46,222 nt of DNA, taken from positions 1 to 46,222 of the forward strand of contig JALWFE010000041.1 in the NCBI GenBank assembly GCA_027039975.1, read 5' to 3'. A model generated the notes under the pieces. It saw nothing but the letters and a program-made list of their open reading frames with translations. It made no database searches and was not told where the DNA came from. Position numbers and translations under genes: made by a program. The DNA is from Flavobacteriales bacterium. GTDB taxonomy: Bacteria; Bacteroidota; Bacteroidia; Flavobacteriales; Flavobacteriaceae. This document shows, in pieces, positions 8,329 through 16,046 of the stretch; the first letter of the stretch is position 1; each line of letters starts with the position of its first letter.

Positions 8329-8421
8329 GTGCCAAGTGCGTTTTAGGTTCATAGCATATATTTTGTTAATAATGATTGTTTTCGTTAGATGTCCGGTTCC
8401 TGATGTCTTGTGTAAGATGCC

Positions 8422-8498
8422 GGATGTCGGATGACCGATGTCGGATGTCGGGTGTCAGATGTCAGATGTCCGATGTCCGATGTCGGGTGTCAGGTGTC
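8422..8498 (-). repeat. GACATCN heptamer array, copy A, 11 units
   Basis: Eleven consecutive 7-bp units, read on the minus strand as GACATCN or GACACCN, lie upstream of the octamer array of the epimerase gene. The matching array before the crotonase gene at 21168 has 24 units, so array length varies. The stretch between the two arrays (8329-8421) contains only decayed fragments. Confidence 0.85.
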
Positions 8499-8766
8499 GG
8501 TGTCATTTCGAACGCAGTGAGAAATCTGGTCACTGAGCTTGTCGAAGTGTCCATTTTCAATTCTCCATTTAAAAGGTCACTGAGCTTGTCGAAGTGTCCA
8601 TTTTCAATTATCTCTCATCCCTTATCTCTTATCCCTTATCCCTTATCCAACTTACTACTTCCTACTAATCCGTACTTGTCACTTCGCACTTTCCACTTGA
8701 CCCTAGGCACTTTCCACTAAATTATCCCTTATCTCTTATCCCTTATCCAATTCGCACTTTCCACTT
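8481..8766 (-). repeat. Composite dispersed repeat, copy A (inverted partner of 20679-20910)
   Basis: Read on the minus strand it contains, in order, GTGGAAA-type heptamers, GGATAAG heptamers, an element with CTTCGACAAGCTCAGTGACC, an element with TCTCACTGCGTTCGAAATGA, and the start of the GACATCN array. It matches 20679-20910 almost base for base. The differences I found are one substitution, one extra GGATAAG-like heptamer and a 47-bp tandem duplication (8528/8575) here. The rest of the gap to 8852 holds more of the same heptamers and an AAACTTT-type repeat. Confidence 0.85.
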
Positions 8767-8852
8767 GGCACTTTCTACTAAATCCTCCCTTACCCAACTT
8801 GATACTTGTCACTTGTTACTAACATTATAAACTTTACAAACATTATAAACTT

Positions 8853-10142
8853 TCAACTATATTTCTCCCCCCATTTCTTTTTCAAATCTTTTTTATAAAT
8901 TCTTTCCTTGATATTATCCCCGGGTTGATACAAAACCGTATTTTTAAGTCTTTCGGGCATAAAATTCATTTTTACAAAATTCCCTTCAAAACTATGAGCA
9001 TACTTATAATCTTTACCGTATCCCAAATTTTTCATCAGTTTGGTCGGGGCATTACGCAAAGCCAAAGGCACTTCAAGATTACCGGTTTCTTTGACCAACT
9101 GCTGTGCTTTGTTAATCGCCATATACGCCGAATTACTTTTAGGCGATACGGCTAAATAAATAGTGGCTTCCGCCAGTGTAATTCTTGCTTCGGGCCAACC
9201 TATTTTATGGACGGCATCAAAAGCGGCATTGGCTATCAACAAAGCGTTTGGATTAGCCAAACCTATATCTTCGGATGCCAAAATAATCAATCGGCGGGCT
9301 ATAAAAAGCGGATCTTCACCTCCTTCAATCATCCTGGCCAACCAGTAAACCGCTGCATTAGGGTCACTTCCTCTTACCGATTTGATAAAAGCCGAAATGA
9401 TATTGTAATGCATTTCGCCTTTCTTATCGTATAAAAAAGCATTGTTTTTAACACTTTCTTTAACCGCTTTATCAGTTATTACAACCGGTTTTTTGTCAGA
9501 AAGTTGTAAAACCGTTTGTTCGAGCAAATTTAACAATTTTCTGGCATCTCCATCTGAATAATGTATCAAAGCATCCGTTTCTTTTAACTCAATATCCAGT
9601 TTTTTCAACCATTTGTCCGTTTCCAATGCCCTTTTTAAAATCTTTTGCAGAGCCTGTACATCCAATGGTTTTAATACAAAAACTTGACAACGTGACAACA
9701 AAGCATTGTTTACTTCAAAACTCGGATTTTCGGTTGTAGCACCTATCAAAGTTATCCAAGCTTTTTCGACAGCTTCAAGCAAGCTGTCTTGTTGTGATTT
9801 ATTAAAGCGGTGTATTTCATCAATAAACAATATTGGCGTGTTTTGATTGAATAAACCGGCTTGATTTTTTACTTTATCCAAAATATTTCTGACATCTTTG
9901 ACGCCGGAATTTATGGCACTTAATTTATAAAAAGGACGTTTTGTTTCTTTTGCAATAATTTGAGCCAAAGTAGTTTTACCCGTGCCGGGTGGTCCCCAAA
10001 GAATTATGGACGGCAACAAATTTGCTTCAATTTGTTTACGTAAAACGGTATTTTTACCAATAAGATGCTCCTGTCCGGTAAAACCTGATAAGTCTTCCGG
10101 ACGAACCCGTTCTGCCAATGGTGTTTGAGGTGCTAACATCAT
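8853..10142 (-). CDS. rarA: Replication-associated recombination protein A (MgsA/RarA)
   Basis: About 429 residues from the chosen start. This clamp-loader-like AAA+ ATPase acts at stalled replication forks. The N-terminus [28 protein letters not shown] is the family signature. Walker A is GPPGTGKTT, Walker B is FIDEIHRFN, sensor 1 lies in [12 protein letters not shown], and the C-terminal MgsA tetramerisation region includes [15 protein letters not shown] and the closing YPQPGDN-like stretch (LYQPGDN). The frame is open to 10157, but that ATG lies inside a -7 promoter element (10155-10162), so the real start must be the ATG at 10142 or 10139. It ends beside a repeat-rich gap and is transcribed alone. 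Confidence 0.95.
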   Translation of the reverse strand: MMLAPQTPLAERVRPEDLSGFTGQEHLIGKNTVLRKQIEANLLPSIILWGPPGTGKTTLAQIIAKETKRPFYKLSAINSGVKDVRNILDKVKNQAGLFNQNTPILFIDEIHRFNKSQQDSLLEAVEKAWITLIGATTENPSFEVNNALLSRCQVFVLKPLDVQALQKILKRALETDKWLKKLDIELKETDALIHYSDGDARKLLNLLEQTVLQLSDKKPVVITDKAVKESVKNNAFLYDKKGEMHYNIISAFIKSVRGSDPNAAVYWLARMIEGGEDPLFIARRLIILASEDIGLANPNALLIANAAFDAVHKIGWPEARITLAEATIYLAVSPKSNSAYMAINKAQQLVKETGNLEVPLALRNAPTKLMKNLGYGKDYKYAHSFEGNFVKMNFMPERLKNTVLYQPGDNIKERIYKKDLKKKWGEKYS

Positions 10143-10154
10143 ATTAAATATGCA

Positions 10155-10193
10155 CAAAGATAGTTATATGAGTTGAAAGTTGAAAGTTGAAAG
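10155..10193 (-). promoter_or_regulatory. rarA promoter -7 element with GTTGAAA heptamers upstream
   Basis: TATCTTTG on the minus strand (10162-10155) matches TAnnTTTG. Three GTTGAAA heptamers (10172-10193) occupy the region where the -33 box should lie, and no TTG is present there in that orientation. Confidence 0.5.
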
Positions 10194-10281
10194 TTAAAAG
10201 TTTTTTTTAAAAACTTTCAAAAACATAATAAATCAAAAATTTTTTTTAAATTAGCAGTATCAATCAGATAAAGTTTCAACT

Positions 10282-11511
10282 ATGGCACGACCAGAACACA
10301 ATCCAGCAAAAATTATTCAAGAATTACAATTTTTCGGAGAGTTTGGCGGAGTTAACCCGTCCATTTCCGATTCTGCCACATATACCTTCTTAAAAGCCAA
10401 AACTATGCTGGAAACTTTCGAAGGTAATACGGAAGGTTGTTATCTCTATTCACGGCATACCAGCCCGAGTAATCATTATTTGAGTTTGGCTTTGGCAAAA
10501 ATGGAAAATACAGAATCGGCTAATGTCGCCGCCAGCGGTATGGGGGCTATCACAGCGGCTATTTTACAATTGGTCAATGCCGGAGAACATATTGTATCAA
10601 GTAGAACTATTTATGGCGGAACTTATGCATTTTTAAAAAATTGGCTTCCTAAATTTAATATTGAAACTTCTTTTGTCGATATTACGGATTTATCCAAAGT
10701 GGAAGCGGCTATCAAACCTAATACCAAAATTATCTATACCGAAACATTGAGTAATCCTTTATTGGAAGTATCGGATATTGAAGCTTTATCAAAGATAGCA
10801 AAAAAATACGGCATAAAACTCATCGTGGACAATACTTTTACACCTTTGATTTTTACTCCTGCCAATATGGGAGCAGATGTTGTTGTTCATAGTTTAACCA
10901 AATTTATTAACGGAGCAAATGATACCGTAGGCGGTGTGGTATGCAGTAGTAACGATTTTATCAATCAACTCAAAGATGTCAATGATGGTAGTAGCATGTT
11001 ACTCGGTCCGGTTATGGATAGCTTGCGGGCGGCTCAAATATTAAAAAATTTACGCACATTGCCTGTCAGAATGATTCAACACAGTAAAAATGCCAAATAT
11101 TTAGCAGAACATTTGGAAAATGATGGTGTCAAAGTCAGTTATCCGGGTTTGAAGTCGCATCCGCAACACGAATTGTTTAGCAAAATGATGCATCCTGAAT
11201 TCGGTTACGGCGGTATGATGACAATAGATTTAAAAACCGTTGAAATGGCTAATGAATTTATGGAACGCCTCCAAGATAAAAATGTAGGTTATTTGGCGGT
11301 AAGTCTCGGTTTTTACAGAACCTTGTTTAACGCTCCCGGAAAAGGTACTTCCAGTGAAATTCCCGAAGAAGAACGCAAAGCAATGGGCTTATCGAACGGA
11401 TTGGTCAGAATGTCAGTCGGATTGGATTTTGACATTGAAGATGTCTATCGCAAAATGAAAAAAACACTTGAAGAGATAGGATATTTTAAAACCGATTTGC
11501 AAACCCAATAA
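10282..11511 (+). CDS. Trans-sulfuration family PLP enzyme (Cys/Met metabolism)
   Basis: A 409-residue fold-type I PLP enzyme of the cystathionine gamma-synthase/lyase and methionine gamma-lyase family, cytoplasmic. Lys207 in HSLTKFINGANDTVGG is the Schiff-base lysine, Asp183 in IVDNTFTP contacts the pyridine nitrogen, and Tyr111 in IYGGTYAF stacks on PLP. LRTLPVRMIQHSKNA and GLVRMSVGLDFDIEDV are typical C-terminal motifs. The residue two after Tyr111 is Gly, where methionine gamma-lyases have Cys. That argues against a strict methionine gamma-lyase and leaves cystathionine lyase or synthase, or O-acetylhomoserine sulfhydrylase-like activity, open. A PAP2 phosphatase gene starts 5 bp after its stop, so the two are likely co-transcribed although no functional link is obvious. 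Confidence 0.88.
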   Translation: MARPEHNPAKIIQELQFFGEFGGVNPSISDSATYTFLKAKTMLETFEGNTEGCYLYSRHTSPSNHYLSLALAKMENTESANVAASGMGAITAAILQLVNAGEHIVSSRTIYGGTYAFLKNWLPKFNIETSFVDITDLSKVEAAIKPNTKIIYTETLSNPLLEVSDIEALSKIAKKYGIKLIVDNTFTPLIFTPANMGADVVVHSLTKFINGANDTVGGVVCSSNDFINQLKDVNDGSSMLLGPVMDSLRAAQILKNLRTLPVRMIQHSKNAKYLAEHLENDGVKVSYPGLKSHPQHELFSKMMHPEFGYGGMMTIDLKTVEMANEFMERLQDKNVGYLAVSLGFYRTLFNAPGKGTSSEIPEEERKAMGLSNGLVRMSVGLDFDIEDVYRKMKKTLEEIGYFKTDLQTQ

Positions 11512-11516
11512 TATAT

Positions 11517-12080
11517 ATGATTGATTTTATACAAATTTGGGACCAGAATTTAGAACAATATATCTATCTGCACCGCTACAAAGGTGCAGATAGTTTTTTA
11601 ACTTGTGCCACCGTCAATGCTACCTATATCAGTTTCGGGCTTTTATTTTTACTGGTTCTTATCTATTTTTATAACAAAAAGCAAATTTATCTGTATGCGG
11701 CTCTCAATGCTATTATCGTTAATGGTATTACATTTCTTATAACCAGCACCTTAAAAATTCTTATCCAACGTCCCCGTCCTTATGAAGTAAACAAATTGAT
11801 AGATATATCACCTCACATCAACGGTGGAGGTTTTAGCTTTCCTTCCGGACACACAACGGAGGTTTTTGCCATTTTTTTTAGCATTGCTTTTTTATTAAAA
11901 AACAAATTTTTTACCGGCTTATTCCTACTTTGGGCATTACTTATAGCATATTCCCGTATGGCTTTTGGTGTTCATTATCCCATTGACATTTTAGGAGGTA
12001 TTGCAGTAAGTGGTTTGACAACGGCTGTCTGGTTAAAATACCAACCTTTAAAAAAACTGTTTAATAAACTCAACGGGTAA
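11517..12080 (+). CDS. PAP2 family membrane phosphatase
   Basis: A 187-residue integral membrane protein of about five helices. It has the three motifs of the PAP2/acid phosphatase superfamily: KILIQRPRP (motif 1), PSGHT (motif 2, catalytic His) and SRMAFGVHYPIDILGG (motif 3, nucleophile His and Asp). Small bacterial members of this type usually dephosphorylate lipid phosphates such as undecaprenyl pyrophosphate or phosphatidylglycerol phosphate at the membrane. Which substrate applies here cannot be told. It begins 5 bp after the PLP enzyme gene, and its last 11 bp overlap the convergent yaaA gene. Confidence 0.88.
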   Translation: MIDFIQIWDQNLEQYIYLHRYKGADSFLTCATVNATYISFGLLFLLVLIYFYNKKQIYLYAALNAIIVNGITFLITSTLKILIQRPRPYEVNKLIDISPHINGGGFSFPSGHTTEVFAIFFSIAFLLKNKFFTGLFLLWALLIAYSRMAFGVHYPIDILGGIAVSGLTTAVWLKYQPLKKLFNKLNG

Positions 12081-12825
12081 AAACCAAAGTATATTCAGAA
12101 GATAAATCGTCGTCATAACGGTAACCGTCCATATCAAAAAGCTTGAGTTCGTCAGGCGTGTTAATATTATTTAAAATAATGAAACGCGTCATCAATCCGC
12201 GGGCTATTTTGGCATACAAACTGATAGTTTTAAGCATACCGTTTTTAAAATCCTTAAAGACGACATCATAAACCGGATGTTTAAAAGATTTTTTATCGAT
12301 AACTTTAAAATATTCTTGGCTGGCCAAGTTTACCAAAAAATCCCCTTCCTGCATCTCACTACCGAGATAAGCCGTTACTTTTTGCCGCCAAAATTCATAA
12401 AGATTTTTATAAGTACCGAATTTTAATTTGATACCCATTTCCAACCGGTAAGGATAGATCAAATCAAAAGGGCGTAATATACCGTATAATCCTGATAAAA
12501 TTCTGACTTTATCGTTTAAAACCGTTAGTTTTTCTTCCGGCAAATTTTTGACATTCAAACCGTCATACACATTTCCGTTAAAAGTAAAAATTGCAGGCCT
12601 GGCTGTTTCGTCAATCTCCTTATGCCAAGCTTGATACCGTTCCCAATTCAAATTAGCCAAATTATCCGACAATTTCATTATTTTTTTAATATCACCAGGC
12701 GTTTTTTGCCGCATAACCTGAATAAGCTGTTCCGCTTTATCCAAAAAAACCGGAGCGGTATATGACATTTCCGGAACGGGTGATTTTAAATCGAGTTTTT
12801 TAGCGGGAGATAAAACTATTTTCAT
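12070..12825 (-). CDS. yaaA: YaaA family peroxide-stress protein
   Basis: A 251-residue YaaA/DUF328 protein. The hallmark segments are MKIVLSPAKKLD at the N-terminus, IFTFNGNVYDGLN, RILSGLYGILRPFDLIYPYRLEMG, and the C-terminal FVNLAS-like (FLVNLASQEYF) and PVYDVVFKD stretches. In E. coli YaaA limits hydrogen peroxide damage by lowering free intracellular iron, and the fold binds DNA. The same role here is inferred from family. Length is normal. The 3' end overlaps the PAP2 gene by 11 bp on the opposite strand, which leaves no room for a terminator between the two convergent genes. Confidence 0.93.
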   Translation of the reverse strand: MKIVLSPAKKLDLKSPVPEMSYTAPVFLDKAEQLIQVMRQKTPGDIKKIMKLSDNLANLNWERYQAWHKEIDETARPAIFTFNGNVYDGLNVKNLPEEKLTVLNDKVRILSGLYGILRPFDLIYPYRLEMGIKLKFGTYKNLYEFWRQKVTAYLGSEMQEGDFLVNLASQEYFKVIDKKSFKHPVYDVVFKDFKNGMLKTISLYAKIARGLMTRFIILNNINTPDELKLFDMDGYRYDDDLSSEYTLVFTR

Positions 12826-12888
12826 AAATTTTGTTTTTATTTTGAAGTTTAGGATTATTCATCTTATTAAACTTTACAACTTGTTTTT

Positions 12889-12927
12889 ACCTTGCAAAAT
12901 CAAACTTTGAGTTGGAAATTGCAAGGT
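12889..12927. repeat. 39-bp direct repeat, left copy, flanking the DUF4143 ATPase gene
   Basis: This 39-bp sequence matches 14124-14162 at 38 of 39 positions in direct orientation. Each copy is itself palindromic at its ends (ACCTTGCAA ... TTGCAAGGT, 9 bp) and has an inner TCAAA-C-TTTGA palindrome. This copy begins 12 bp past the stop codon of the ATPase gene. Confidence 0.92.
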
Positions 12928-12939
12928 TGAAATGTCTGT

Positions 12940-14091
12940 TTATAATTCTTTTAATTTCAAAAAAACGGATAACGGATAGACCCAAACATTTTCTTTGAAT
13001 GGATATGCTTGCTCGACAGGCGCAATAACATAAGCTTTATCAACTTGCAAATCATTAAGGGCATTCCAAAATCCACGGGAAACTTTCGGGCTTTTTGATA
13101 CTTTAAATTCTATTGCAATTTTCCGGGTTGATTTGACCAAAAGCAAATCAATTTCGGCACCTGCCGATGTTCTATAAAAATATGGCTCCCATTTATTATA
13201 AATATTCAAAATATTTTCAATGCACATTGCTTCCCAAGAGGCTCCTAAAACAGGATGCGCCAACAAATCATTAAACTCACGAATAACAAGTAAAGCGTGT
13301 AATATACCGGTATCCCGGAAATAAATTTTAGGACGTTTAACCAGCCGTTTTTTAACATTGGTAAAATAAGGATAAAGAACCCGTACCATATATGTATTTG
13401 TCAGAATATCAACATATTTTCGAACACTTGTATCACTGTGAGCAATTGAATTTGCGAGAATGGAATAGTTTATTATTTGTCCGTTGATATGTGCAAGCAT
13501 TTGCCAAAACCGTCTCAATGTGGCAGGGGCGATATTAAAACCGAAATTCCGTAAATCCCTTTCCAAAAAAGTAATCATAAAATTTTCACGCCATTGATAA
13601 CTTATTTCGTCATTTTTTGCTAATAAACTTTTCGGAAAACCACCACGCAACCAATATTCATTCAAGTTAACGTAAGGCTCAACCTCGGTAAAAAGAAATC
13701 CTGACAAAAACAAAAATGCTATCCTGCCTGCAAGCGTTTCCGACGATTGACGTAATAAACCGGGGGATGCCGAACCTGTTATCAAAAATTTAAGATTCAA
13801 TGTCTTGTCATCTACCATACTACGAATAACAGCAAAGAGCTCAGGCATTAACTGAATTTCGTCTAAGCATATCAAGTGATTACTATTAGCAGCGAAAAAA
13901 AGTTCGGAATCTGCTAATTTATTCCTGTCCGAAGGCCTTTCCAAGTCTAAATAAATTGCATTATCAATCTGGCTTATAATCTTTTTTACAAGTGTCGTTT
14001 TCCCGGTTTGTCTTGCTCCCAATACAGCCGTAACCGGAAAATTCTCAATACTTTGTTCCAAGTTATTTTCTATATACCGATTTATATACAT
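12940..14091 (-). CDS. AAA ATPase with DUF4143 domain, inside a direct-repeat cassette
   Basis: A 383-residue protein of the AAA_14 plus DUF4143 architecture. Walker A GARQTGKTT lies at about 25-33, Walker B CLDEIQ at about 75-80, and ITGSASPGLL is a sensor-1-like motif. The C-terminal half (from about 190) holds a winged-helix-like region and a DUF4143 domain ending with FYRTSAGAEIDLLL and IAIEFKVSKSPKVSRGF, a PD-(D/E)xK nuclease-like core (Glu, Asp, Glu-x-Lys) typical of this family. Such ATPases are frequent and often multi-copy in Bacteroidota, and their function is poorly defined. The gene is bracketed by two 39-bp direct repeats (12889-12927, 14124-14162), and the right one contributes its putative -33 box, so gene and promoter form one discrete 1.27-kb unit. 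It has no partner gene. Confidence 0.88.
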   Translation of the reverse strand: MYINRYIENNLEQSIENFPVTAVLGARQTGKTTLVKKIISQIDNAIYLDLERPSDRNKLADSELFFAANSNHLICLDEIQLMPELFAVIRSMVDDKTLNLKFLITGSASPGLLRQSSETLAGRIAFLFLSGFLFTEVEPYVNLNEYWLRGGFPKSLLAKNDEISYQWRENFMITFLERDLRNFGFNIAPATLRRFWQMLAHINGQIINYSILANSIAHSDTSVRKYVDILTNTYMVRVLYPYFTNVKKRLVKRPKIYFRDTGILHALLVIREFNDLLAHPVLGASWEAMCIENILNIYNKWEPYFYRTSAGAEIDLLLVKSTRKIAIEFKVSKSPKVSRGFWNALNDLQVDKAYVIAPVEQAYPFKENVWVYPLSVFLKLKEL

Positions 14092-14106
14092 TTAATAAAT
14101 TTTCTC

Positions 14107-14138
14107 CAAAAATACAAAAAATAACCTTGCAAAATCAA
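14107..14138 (-). promoter_or_regulatory. Promoter of the DUF4143 ATPase gene
   Basis: On the minus strand TTG (14138-14136) is followed by 21 nt and TATTTTTG (14114-14107). The TTG falls inside the right-hand 39-bp repeat. The start codon is 16 bp further on. Confidence 0.6.
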
Positions 14139-14162
14139 ACTTTGAATTGGAAATTGCAAGGT
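14124..14162. repeat. 39-bp direct repeat, right copy, flanking the DUF4143 ATPase gene
   Basis: Direct copy of 12889-12927 with one difference (A for G near the centre). It lies 32 bp before the ATPase start codon. Confidence 0.92.
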
Positions 14163-14201
14163 AAAAGTGTGTAGAAAAAGTTTTAAAAATTTAATGTGTT
14201 G

Positions 14202-14852
14202 TTATTCTCGTTTTTGTCGATTTTTTTCTTGTGGCATTCTAATTTTAAAATCTTTTTTCATTTTTTCGGATTTAACCCTGTTTAAAATGTCCCTTCGTTT
14301 TTCTTCCTTTAACATTGAATCTTTTTTCACTTGCATCAAACTGTCTTTAACCAGTATATTTTCAAATTCATCAATACTTTGATTGTATAATTCAATTTTT
14401 TCAATTACCGTGTTAATATTCCGGGTTATTTCGTCCAAAGTTTTGCGTATGGTATCGGGTTCTTTATGTTTTTTGTGAATCAAAAAATCAAGACGTTTAA
14501 AATTTACTTCCGTCAAAACCAAACGGCTTTGCACCGGTGGTGTGTCTATTTTTTTACTGAAATGTTTAATTTTTATCTTTTTTAAAAGTTTTATGTCATT
14601 ATCCGTCAAATCAATCAGTTCATCAATACTATACGAATCAGGTTTTAAGCTTTCGTATAATTTTATAAATTCTTTATTATTTTTCAATAATTCTTTTATA
14701 TCTGCAAGCGGTTTCAAACTCACGGTGCGTTTGATGACACTGATTTTTTCCGGTTGTTTTTTGGGAACAATAACCGGTTTTTTTGCCGTTTCGTGACAAC
14801 TTAAACTTATCAATATAAAAATCACCGGAAGTAAATTGCGTAATCTTTTCAT
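14202..14852 (-). CDS. Putative lipoprotein of unknown function
   Basis: A 216-residue protein. MKRLRNLLPVIFILISLSC is a lipoprotein signal with the lipidated Cys at position 19, so the mature protein should be anchored to a membrane and face the periplasm or the outside. The rest is rich in Lys, Glu, Ile and Asp. A long helical region (about 120-216) looks coiled-coil-like and ends in a strongly basic tail. I recognise no domain. It is divergent from the threonine dehydrogenase gene and lies beside the right edge of the ATPase cassette, separated by about 40 bp. No clear promoter was found (only TATTTTG, one base short of the -7 consensus, 8 nt before the start). Confidence 0.7.
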   Translation of the reverse strand: MKRLRNLLPVIFILISLSCHETAKKPVIVPKKQPEKISVIKRTVSLKPLADIKELLKNNKEFIKLYESLKPDSYSIDELIDLTDNDIKLLKKIKIKHFSKKIDTPPVQSRLVLTEVNFKRLDFLIHKKHKEPDTIRKTLDEITRNINTVIEKIELYNQSIDEFENILVKDSLMQVKKDSMLKEEKRRDILNRVKSEKMKKDFKIRMPQEKNRQKRE

Positions 14853-14930
14853 AACCGCAAAATAATGAAAAAACTTATTTTTTACAGAAATTTTATGATT
14901 TATTTTTTATTTAATTCTTAACAAAAACCT

Positions 14931-14938
14931 TATATTTG
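14931..14938 (+). promoter_or_regulatory. -7 element for the threonine dehydrogenase gene
   Basis: TATATTTG matches TAnnTTTG. The expected leader is about 80 nt long and contains a stem-loop (14951-14993). No TTG is found at the expected -33 distance. Confidence 0.5.
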
Positions 14939-14950
14939 CTCATAACAATA

Positions 14951-14993
14951 TATCTATCGCATATTTTTCCAAGTCATTTGTGCGGTAGATAAA
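14951..14993 (+). promoter_or_regulatory. Stem-loop in the leader of the threonine dehydrogenase gene
   Basis: TCTATCGCA near 14951 and TGCGGTAGA near 14985 can pair over 9 bp with a single G-U pair across a loop of about 20 nt. The structure lies wholly in the predicted untranslated leader and has no T-tract after it, so it is not a standard terminator. Confidence 0.4.
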
Positions 14994-15023
14994 AGTATTT
15001 AATAACAATCAAGAAAACAACAC

Positions 15024-15983
15024 ATGCAAAAAATACTTATTATTGGAGCTAATGGACAGATAGGTTCTGAGCTTGTAAGTGAATTACGCCGTGAAAACGG
15101 AGATCATAATGTAATTGCTTCCGATATAAAATCTTCCGGTAATTTTGATAAATATTTTGTTTTTCTCGATGCAACCGACAAAGAAGCCGTCCGGCAAACG
15201 CTTATTAAATATGAGATAAGTGAAGTTTACTTGTTAGCGGCCATTCTTTCGGCTAATGCTGAAAAAATGCCCGGTAATGCTTGGCATATCAATATGAGTA
15301 TTTTATTTAATGCTTTGGAATTGGCAAAAGAAGGGCTTATCAAAAAATTATTTTGGCCGAGTTCCATAGCTGTTTTCGGACCTCATACACCGCGCATCAA
15401 AACGCCTCAAATTACCATTATGGACCCCAACACCGTTTACGGTATCAGTAAATTAGCCGGTGAACGATGGATAGAATATTACCGGGATCATTATGATGTA
15501 GATGTTCGCAGTGTCCGTTATCCCGGTATTATCAGTTGGAAAACCAAGCCGGGTGGTGGTACAACCGATTATGCCGTTGAAATTTTTCACGAAGCCCTTA
15601 CTAAAGGACATTATACTTCATTTTTAGATGCAAATACAAGACTGCCAATGATGTATATGCCGGATGCTATTAAAGCGACCATACAAATTATGAAGGCTGA
15701 TAAAGATGCACTCCAAATTCACAACTCATACAATATTGCCGCTGTCAGTTTTACTCCTGAGGAATTGGCACAAAGTATTCAAAAATTTTTACCGGACTTC
15801 CGTATCGATTACAAACCTGATTTCCGTCAAACTATTGCCGAATCCTGGCCGGAATCAATAGATGACAGTCAAGCTTATAAAGATTGGCAATGGCAACATC
15901 AATATGATTTGGAAATGATGGTCAGGGATATGCTTTTACACTTGTCAAAAAAATATCACAAAGAAGCGGATTTGGTTTTGTAA
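15024..15983 (+). CDS. L-threonine 3-dehydrogenase, SDR (GalE-like) type
   Basis: A 319-residue short-chain dehydrogenase that oxidises L-threonine to 2-amino-3-oxobutyrate with NAD+. This type replaces the zinc-dependent Tdh in Bacteroidota such as Flavobacterium frigidimaris. IIGANGQIG (6-14) is the NAD-binding motif, PSSIAVFGP (112-120) carries the active-site serine, and YGISK gives Tyr139 and Lys143. SVRYPGIISWKTKPGGGTTDYAVEIF and RLPMMYMPDAIKA are strong hallmarks of the family. The usual partner, 2-amino-3-ketobutyrate CoA ligase, is not next to it; the related alpha-oxoamine synthase at 37195 looks like a serine palmitoyltransferase instead. A bidirectional hairpin follows. Confidence 0.93.
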   Translation: MQKILIIGANGQIGSELVSELRRENGDHNVIASDIKSSGNFDKYFVFLDATDKEAVRQTLIKYEISEVYLLAAILSANAEKMPGNAWHINMSILFNALELAKEGLIKKLFWPSSIAVFGPHTPRIKTPQITIMDPNTVYGISKLAGERWIEYYRDHYDVDVRSVRYPGIISWKTKPGGGTTDYAVEIFHEALTKGHYTSFLDANTRLPMMYMPDAIKATIQIMKADKDALQIHNSYNIAAVSFTPEELAQSIQKFLPDFRIDYKPDFRQTIAESWPESIDDSQAYKDWQWQHQYDLEMMVRDMLLHLSKKYHKEADLVL

Positions 15984-16014
15984 ATTGATAAAGTAACAAA
16001 TTGATAAAATTATC

Positions 16015-16040
16015 AGGGGCTGCCTTTTATAACAGCCCCT
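16015..16040. terminator. Shared hairpin terminator between convergent genes
   Basis: AGGGGCTG (16015-16022) and CAGCCCCT (16033-16040) form a perfect 8-bp GC-rich stem. It lies between the convergent threonine dehydrogenase and TonB receptor genes. Neither side has a pure T-tract, but both are AT-rich. Confidence 0.65.
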
Positions 16041-16046
16041 TAATTA

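Noticed and set aside
8376-8720. Open frame of about 114 codons upstream of rarA
   Set aside because: It runs entirely through heptamer and dispersed repeat DNA, and its peptide is the translation of the repeat units. The same peptides occur in the other copy near 20.8-21.0 kb.
8853-10157. ATG at 10157 as the rarA start
   Set aside because: It lies within the TATCTTTG promoter box, and the residues before [14 protein letters not shown] are not part of the family N-terminus.
10199-10221. AT-rich hairpin (AAAGTTTTT/AAAAACTTT) considered as a terminator
   Set aside because: It lies between two divergent gene starts, where no transcript should end. The pairing is an A/T run next to heptamer repeats.
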